Origin: Rhodococcus maanshanensis NBRC 100610
Lineage (GTDB): Bacteria > Actinomycetota > Actinomycetes > Mycobacteriales > Mycobacteriaceae
Direction of reading: 5' to 3'
Assembly (NCBI RefSeq): GCF_001894865.1
Contig: NZ_BCXA01000026.1
Coordinates: 56,737 to 120,736, forward strand
Length of the DNA: 64,000 bases
The translations under genes and the position numbers were made by a program. This document shows positions 60,004 through 64,000 of the stretch, one piece after another. Position 1 is the first letter of the stretch. Each line of letters opens with the position of its first letter. The notes beneath the pieces are model-generated. The model ran no database searches. It had not been told where the DNA came from and saw only the letters and a list, made by a program, of their open reading frames with translations.

Positions 60004-61089
60004 TCAGTTGTTGGTGCTGTTGTCTTCATTCTCGTCCTCGGCCCCCACGCCGCGGTCACCGGGCGTCAGGCTCAGCAGCAGGTCCGGCCCGAGCGTCTCG
60101 ACGGACTCCCGGTGGAACCGGAGCGCCTGCGCGATGTTGGTGACCCCAGCATCCTCTACGGCGGCCGCCCCCGCGCCGAGCAGTACCGGTGAGAGGAACG
60201 CCAGGATCCGGTCCACCAGTCCCGCCTCGAGGAAAGCCCCGGCCAGATGGGGGCCGCCCTCGAGCAGGACGTCGGGCAGATCGGCCAGCGCCGCGACCAC
60301 CTCGAGGGGGTCGCGGGTCCGCAGCACCAGGGTTGGCGCGGCGTCGTCGAGCACCCGGGCCGAGGCCGGGATCTCACGCTCCCCCACCACCACCCGAACC
60401 GGTTGGTGATCGGCGAGCCCGCCGTCCGGGGTGCGGGCGGTCAGCCATGGGTCGTCGGCGAGGACGGTGCCGGTGCCGACCACGATGGCATCGAGCTTGG
60501 CGCGCTCCCGATGCACCCGCGCCCTGGCCTCGGGACCGGTGATCCACTGGCTGGTGCCGTCGGCCGCCGCGCTGCGTCCGTCGAGGCTCGCGGCGAACTT
60601 CCAGGTGACGTGGGATCGGCCGGTGCGCTGGCGGTGCAGCCAGGCACGCAGCGGCCCGAGTTCGACGTCGCGGGCGCCGAAACCGGACAGCACATCCACC
60701 CCCGCCGAGCGCAGGGTCTGCGCACCGCCTGCGGCCTGCGGATGGGGGTCGTCCACGGCGAAGAGCACCCGGGACACCCCGGCCTCGATCAGGGCGAGCG
60801 CGCACGGGCCGGTGCGGCCCTGGTGGTTGCACGGCTCGAGCGTGACCACCGCGGTGCCGCCCCTGGCCCTGCTGCCCGCGGCCCGGAGCGCCATCACCTC
60901 GGCGTGCGGTCCGCCGACCGGGCTGGTCGCGCCGACGCCGACGACCGCGCCGCTCTCGTCGAGGATCACCGCACCCACCGGCGGATTGGGGCTGGTGGTC
61001 CCGCGCACCCGCTCGGCGGCGTCGACGGCGAGCCGCAACGCCGCCGCCTCGGACGCGGTCGGCTCCGGCGCGGGACGGGGACCGGGCAC
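60004..61089 (-). CDS. ribD: Bifunctional riboflavin deaminase/reductase RibD
   Basis: 361 residues. The N-terminal deaminase has zinc ligands in PHAEVMAL and TLEPCNHQGRTGPC; the C-terminal reductase begins at SHVTWKFAASLDGR and includes VLLEGGPHLAGAFLEAGLVD. Known role: second and third steps of riboflavin synthesis. It is separated from rpe by only one base. It ends in an acidic, asparagine-rich tail. Confidence 0.95.
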   Translation of the reverse strand: MPGPRPAPEPTASEAAALRLAVDAAERVRGTTSPNPPVGAVILDESGAVVGVGATSPVGGPHAEVMALRAAGSRARGGTAVVTLEPCNHQGRTGPCALALIEAGVSRVLFAVDDPHPQAAGGAQTLRSAGVDVLSGFGARDVELGPLRAWLHRQRTGRSHVTWKFAASLDGRSAAADGTSQWITGPEARARVHRERAKLDAIVVGTGTVLADDPWLTARTPDGGLADHQPVRVVVGEREIPASARVLDDAAPTLVLRTRDPLEVVAALADLPDVLLEGGPHLAGAFLEAGLVDRILAFLSPVLLGAGAAAVEDAGVTNIAQALRFHRESVETLGPDLLLSLTPGDRGVGAEDENEDNSTNN

Positions 61090-61090
61090 G

Positions 61091-61774
61091 TTACTGGGCC
61101 AGGGTCAGGTGCGGCGAGGCCGACGCGGCCTGCGCGCGCAACGCGCGGACGGCCTCCGCCGGATCCGAGGCCCCGTAGACGGCGGAGCCGGCGACGAAGC
61201 AGTCGACGCCCGCCTCCGCGGCCGCCTCGACGGTGTCGGTGTTGATCCCGCCGTCGATCTCGACCAGCAGGGTCAGCTCACCGGAGTCGACCAGCTTGCG
61301 CACCGCGCGCGCCTTGCTCAGCACCTCGGCCATGAAGGACTGTCCACCGAAGCCGGGCTCGACGCTCATCACGAGGAGCGTGTCGAACTCCTTGAGGATC
61401 TCCAGGTAGGGCTCGATCGGGGTGCCGGGCTTGACGCTGAGGCCCGCCTTCGCGCCCGCCGCCCTGATGTCGCGTGCGACGGCGATCGGATCGTCGGTGG
61501 CCTCGGCGTGGAAGGTGACGTTGTGCGCGCCTGCCTCCGCGTACGGCGGCGCCCAGCGGCCGGGGTTGTCGATCATCAGGTGGCAGTCGAGCGGGATGTC
61601 GGTCGCCTTGAGCAGGCTCTGCACGACAGGGAGCCCGAGCGTCAGGTTCGGCACGAAGTGCGCATCCATGACGTCGACGTGCAGCCAGTCGGAGCCGGCC
61701 ACGGCGGCCGCCTCGTCGGCGAGTCGGGCGAAGTCTGCGGAAAGAATGGACGGAGCGATCATCGGGTGAGCCAC
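61091..61774 (-). CDS. rpe: Ribulose-phosphate 3-epimerase
   Basis: 227 residues from a [36 protein letters not shown] and [14 protein letters not shown] are the family signatures. Known role: ribulose 5-phosphate to xylulose 5-phosphate. The ATG four codons later is an alternative start. It leads the rib genes, giving them a pentose-phosphate link, and follows the MmcQ-like gene after 11 bases. Confidence 0.95.
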   Translation of the reverse strand: MAHPMIAPSILSADFARLADEAAAVAGSDWLHVDVMDAHFVPNLTLGLPVVQSLLKATDIPLDCHLMIDNPGRWAPPYAEAGAHNVTFHAEATDDPIAVARDIRAAGAKAGLSVKPGTPIEPYLEILKEFDTLLVMSVEPGFGGQSFMAEVLSKARAVRKLVDSGELTLLVEIDGGINTDTVEAAAEAGVDCFVAGSAVYGASDPAEAVRALRAQAASASPHLTLAQ

Positions 61775-61785
61775 AAGAGGCCAGC

Positions 61786-62142
61786 TTAGTTGGTGCGCGG
61801 AGCCTCCCCGTCGACGCGCTTGCGCAACCTCGCAGGGGACCGGATCCGCCAGGCCTCGGCCACGAGTTCGACCAGCTGCTGCCGATCCACCCGCTCCAGG
61901 TCGACCAGGATCGCTCCGTAGCCGTCGTAGTGCGGGGTCGTGTAGAACGCCGGGTCGCCCGAGGCCAGCAGCGCCTCCTTCTCCTCGAGGGCGCACAGCA
62001 GCATCAGCCCGCCCTCGGCCTCACTGCGCAGGCGCGCGAACCCCTTTCCCCCGACCTTGAGCGCGGGAGTGTTGTACGAGGTGGACACCTCGACCTCCGG
62101 CAGGCGCTGCGCGATGTCGACGACTTCTTCCCAGGTGTGCAT
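61786..62142 (-). CDS. MmcQ/YjbR family protein
   Basis: 118 residues starting [19 protein letters not shown], with [12 protein letters not shown] and [20 protein letters not shown], matching the MmcQ/YjbR (CyaY-like) family of putative DNA-binding proteins. Function is not established. It is the first gene of the rpe-rib operon and is divergent from a membrane protein gene. Confidence 0.82.
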   Translation of the reverse strand: MHTWEEVVDIAQRLPEVEVSTSYNTPALKVGGKGFARLRSEAEGGLMLLCALEEKEALLASGDPAFYTTPHYDGYGAILVDLERVDRQQLVELVAEAWRIRSPARLRKRVDGEAPRTN

Positions 62143-62205
62143 GGGAACAGCATGCGCCCGCCCGAACCCAGGAGGCTTGGACGAACGGGAAGTTACGCTC
62201 GAACC

Positions 62206-62856
62206 GTGACGCGCGACCGCATCATCCGCCTCCGTCGCGAGGCGTGGGGATTCGCCACCGGATCTGTCTTCTTCGCCGTCGGTGCCGTGCCGCAGTACGC
62301 CGAGGCGGTCGGCCCCGTGACCACCAACCTCACCTTCGTCGTCGGCGCCGTCTTCTTCACCCTCGCCGCCCTGATCCAGCTCGCCCTCAGCGGTAGACAA
62401 CCGCCCCGCCGGTCCACGAACCCGGCGGACAGGGCGGACTGGTGGGCCGCCGCCGTCCAGTTCGTCGGCACGCTCTGCTTCAACGTGAGCACGACGGAGG
62501 CCCTTGTCACGGTCATGGACACCGACTCACACCTGTCGGACGGCTGGCGTCCCGACGCTTTCGGCTCGGTCTGTTTCCTGGTCGCCAGTGGACTGGCGGT
62601 CGTGGCCACGCGCGATCGCCACACCCTGTGGGACAAGCACGCCCGCATGTGGCACGGCACCTGGCTCAACATGGTCGGCTCGGTCTTCTTCGCCCTTTCA
62701 GCGGTCGGCGCGTACACGCTCCCCGCGAGCGGTGACCTCGTCAGCTTGTTCTGGGCGAACCTGGGCACCTTCCTCGGCGCCCTGTGCTTCCTCGCCGCGG
62801 CGCTGCTGAGCCGGCGCTCCATCCACACGGGCGGAACGCCGGCCGCGGTGTCATGA
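62206..62856 (+). CDS. YrhK-like membrane protein
   Basis: 216 residues from a GTG, with about six hydrophobic segments and two similar halves: each has a GSVFFAVGA/GSVFFALSA-type stretch, suggesting an internal duplication. It resembles the YrhK-domain family of unknown function. It faces the ArsI gene convergently, 15 bases away. Confidence 0.75.
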   Translation: MTRDRIIRLRREAWGFATGSVFFAVGAVPQYAEAVGPVTTNLTFVVGAVFFTLAALIQLALSGRQPPRRSTNPADRADWWAAAVQFVGTLCFNVSTTEALVTVMDTDSHLSDGWRPDAFGSVCFLVASGLAVVATRDRHTLWDKHARMWHGTWLNMVGSVFFALSAVGAYTLPASGDLVSLFWANLGTFLGALCFLAAALLSRRSIHTGGTPAAVS

Positions 62857-62871
62857 ACCGGCAGGGTCGAT

Positions 62872-63357
62872 TCAGCAGCAGGAGCTCTGAGCGGGCGCGA
62901 CTTCCTCCGCCGGCGACGAGGCGCAACACACGCCCTCCGCGGGCGCGGCGCCCGCGGCCATCTCGAGCGAGGACGGTCCGGTACCGAAGGTCTCGCTGTC
63001 GGCGAGCACCGTGTACACCTCCCACTTCTCGCCCGCCGGACCGGTGACCCACACCTTGTCCTGGGTCGCGAAGCAACAGGTGGTGCCGATCTCCTCGTCG
63101 GTGAACAGGCCCTCGCCGGTGAGCCGGGCGATCTCCTCGTGCACGATCTCGCTCGATTCCACCTCAACGCCAAGGTGATTGATGCTTCCGCCCTTGCCGG
63201 GGTTCTGCAGCAGCACCAGCTTCAGCGGCGGCTCGGCGATGGCGAAGTTCGCATAGCCCTCCCGCAGCTTGGCCGGCTCGGTGTTGAACAGTTTCGAGTA
63301 GAAGGCGACCGATTCGGTCAGGTCGTCGACGTTGAGTGCGAGCTGTACGCGGGACAT
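62872..63357 (-). CDS. ArsI/CadI family metalloenzyme (C-As lyase type)
   Basis: 161 residues with the vicinal-oxygen-chelate fold. The candidate metal triad is Gln5, His61 (NHLG) and Glu113 (WEVY), with an arsenic-binding Cys pair at C94-C95 (GTTCCFAT); the tail carries VCC and a final SCC. Known roles are cleavage of methylarsenic (ArsI) or cadmium tolerance (CadI). GGAGG precedes the ATG at 63357. Divergent from the ArsR gene across a short AT-rich gap with a palindrome. Confidence 0.87.
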   Translation of the reverse strand: MSRVQLALNVDDLTESVAFYSKLFNTEPAKLREGYANFAIAEPPLKLVLLQNPGKGGSINHLGVEVESSEIVHEEIARLTGEGLFTDEEIGTTCCFATQDKVWVTGPAGEKWEVYTVLADSETFGTGPSSLEMAAGAAPAEGVCCASSPAEEVAPAQSSCC

Positions 63358-63417
63358 GAGAACCTCCACTGGCGTGAGACATATATCGAATTACTTACCC
63401 ACAACTGTCGCACCTTT

Positions 63418-63431
63418 TTGACATATGTCAA
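63418..63431. promoter_or_regulatory. Operator palindrome TTGACATATGTCAA
   Basis: A perfect 14-base palindrome ten bases before the arsR-like start and about 60 bases before arsI. It overlaps a possible -35 TTGACA; a related ACATAT stands nearer arsI (63380-63385). This is the expected binding site for the adjacent ArsR regulator. Confidence 0.75.
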
Positions 63432-63440
63432 GAGACTGGC

Positions 63441-63809
63441 ATGATGGATGTCATGCCAAAGGCCCTGCCGATGCTGGACGTGTCCGCACCCATCTGCTGC
63501 GCGCCGGTTGCCGCGGGTCCGATGACGGACGAGGCCGCGCTGCACGTGGCACTCCGGCTGAAGGCACTCGCCGACCCGACGCGGATCAAGCTGATGTCGA
63601 TGCTGCTCACCAACCCCGACGGCGAGGCCTGCACCTGCGACCTCGCCGCGGCGATCGAGCTGACCGAGTCCACCGCCAGCCACCACCTCGCCCAGCTGAA
63701 GAAGGCGGGCATGGTCGAATCGACGAGGCGCGGCATGAACGTCTACTACCGCGCCCGCGCCGACTCACTCGAGGCGTTGCGCCTCGTACTCGACCCGAAC
63801 TGCTGCTGA
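63441..63809 (+). CDS. ArsR family metal-responsive repressor
   Basis: 122 residues with the winged helix-turn-helix (LADPTRIKLMSMLL, then STASHHLAQLKKAG). Cysteines are C19-C20 (PICCAP), C64 and C66 (ACTCDLA) and a C-terminal CC. If started at the third Met (MPKALP), the first pair becomes C15-C16, as in the As(III) site of C. glutamicum ArsR. This argues for arsenic sensing. The ATG choice (63441, 63444 or 63453) is open. Confidence 0.9.
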   Translation: MMDVMPKALPMLDVSAPICCAPVAAGPMTDEAALHVALRLKALADPTRIKLMSMLLTNPDGEACTCDLAAAIELTESTASHHLAQLKKAGMVESTRRGMNVYYRARADSLEALRLVLDPNCC

Positions 63810-63944
63810 GCACGGCCATCTGTCCCTTGGTGTCTCCCGAACACAGGTAGTTCCGTACTCGTTACCTCCGGAGTGCACGGTGACAGAATTCGATCTGCGG
63901 AGCCGCCGCCGATGGCGACGACCAGATTTCAGCGGGAGATTGGC

Positions 63945-64000
63945 ATGCCTGTCGACGCCGCCCTCTACTCGGGTTCACAGTGCTACTTCTTCAACGGCTA
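63945..64000 (+). CDS. Start of a gene cut by the window edge, hemopexin-like sequence
   Basis: Only 18 complete codons are seen, beginning MPVDAALYSGSQCYFFN, preceded by GGGAG at good spacing. The stretch SGSQCYFFNGY resembles one blade of a hemopexin-like repeat (Y-F-F-x-G-x-x-Y). The identification is tentative because the rest is outside the window. Confidence 0.5.
   Translation, partial: MPVDAALYSGSQCYFFNG

Overview
The window is a chromosomal stretch of a high-GC actinobacterium that makes mycolic acids (Mycobacteriales/Corynebacteriales, most like Rhodococcus, Nocardia or a relative). I base this on recalled gene order and protein families, with no database search. From memory the order mirrors the Mycobacterium tuberculosis Rv1408-Rv1466 region: rpe, ribD, ribE, ribBA, ribH, then uvrC, rapZ, yvcK, whiA, then gap, pgk, tpiA, then secG, then pgl, opcA, zwf, tal, tkt, ctaB, then qor, ctaA, an ABC transporter, mptB, sufR, sufBDCSUT. 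A mycoloyltransferase of the antigen 85/Myt family confirms a mycomembrane. No rRNA, tRNA, CRISPR array, insertion sequence or prophage was seen.

Layout. 1-7.3 kb: the end of a lycopene cyclase gene, a YdjM-like membrane hydrolase, a secreted alkaline-phosphatase-superfamily enzyme with two DasR-type operator-like sites upstream, a divergent ligD/ku non-homologous end-joining pair, a DUF4334 protein and a zinc alcohol dehydrogenase. 7.4-11 kb: a four-subunit fumarate reductase operon (frdABCD) led by an unrecognised 77-residue protein. 11.7-18.2 kb: the SUF iron-sulfur assembly operon with SufR and an exact SufR-type operator. 18.3-24.8 kb: mannosyltransferase mptB, an ABC exporter, secreted proteins and haem A synthase. 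25-30.8 kb: qor, then an inserted TetR / LLM flavin oxidoreductase / phosphotransferase cassette, then ctaB.

31-37.5 kb is the pentose phosphate operon tkt-tal-zwf-opcA-pgl, with overlapping or closely spaced reading frames. 37.8-40.6 kb is an accessory island: an Lrp/AsnC regulator, a mycoloyltransferase, two tiny tandem genes of 36 and 37 codons that both begin MGSI, and a secreted protein. The tiny genes were found by reading the minus strand directly. Their size, pairing, lack of a signal peptide and position beside a mycoloyltransferase recall the PorA/PorH mycomembrane peptides of Corynebacterium, and this is the most interesting signal in the window.

40.8-49.4 kb: a PhzD/EntB-like isochorismatase with ppc, secG, a secreted tyrosine phosphatase, a deazaflavin-dependent oxidoreductase bracketed by two near-identical terminators, and the gap-pgk-tpiA glycolytic operon. 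49.5-54.6 kb: uvrC-rapZ-yvcK-whiA. 54.7-57 kb: a lipoprotein gamma-glutamyltransferase and a small membrane protein. 57-62.1 kb: a riboflavin operon with rpe, ending at a nested hairpin. 62.2-64 kb: a membrane protein, an arsenic-type ArsI/ArsR divergent pair with a perfect palindrome between them, and the start of a gene cut by the window edge.

Together the window covers carbon flux (glycolysis, pentose phosphate, anaplerosis), cofactors (flavin, haem A, Fe-S), DNA repair and envelope biogenesis, with small lineage-specific insertions between conserved blocks.
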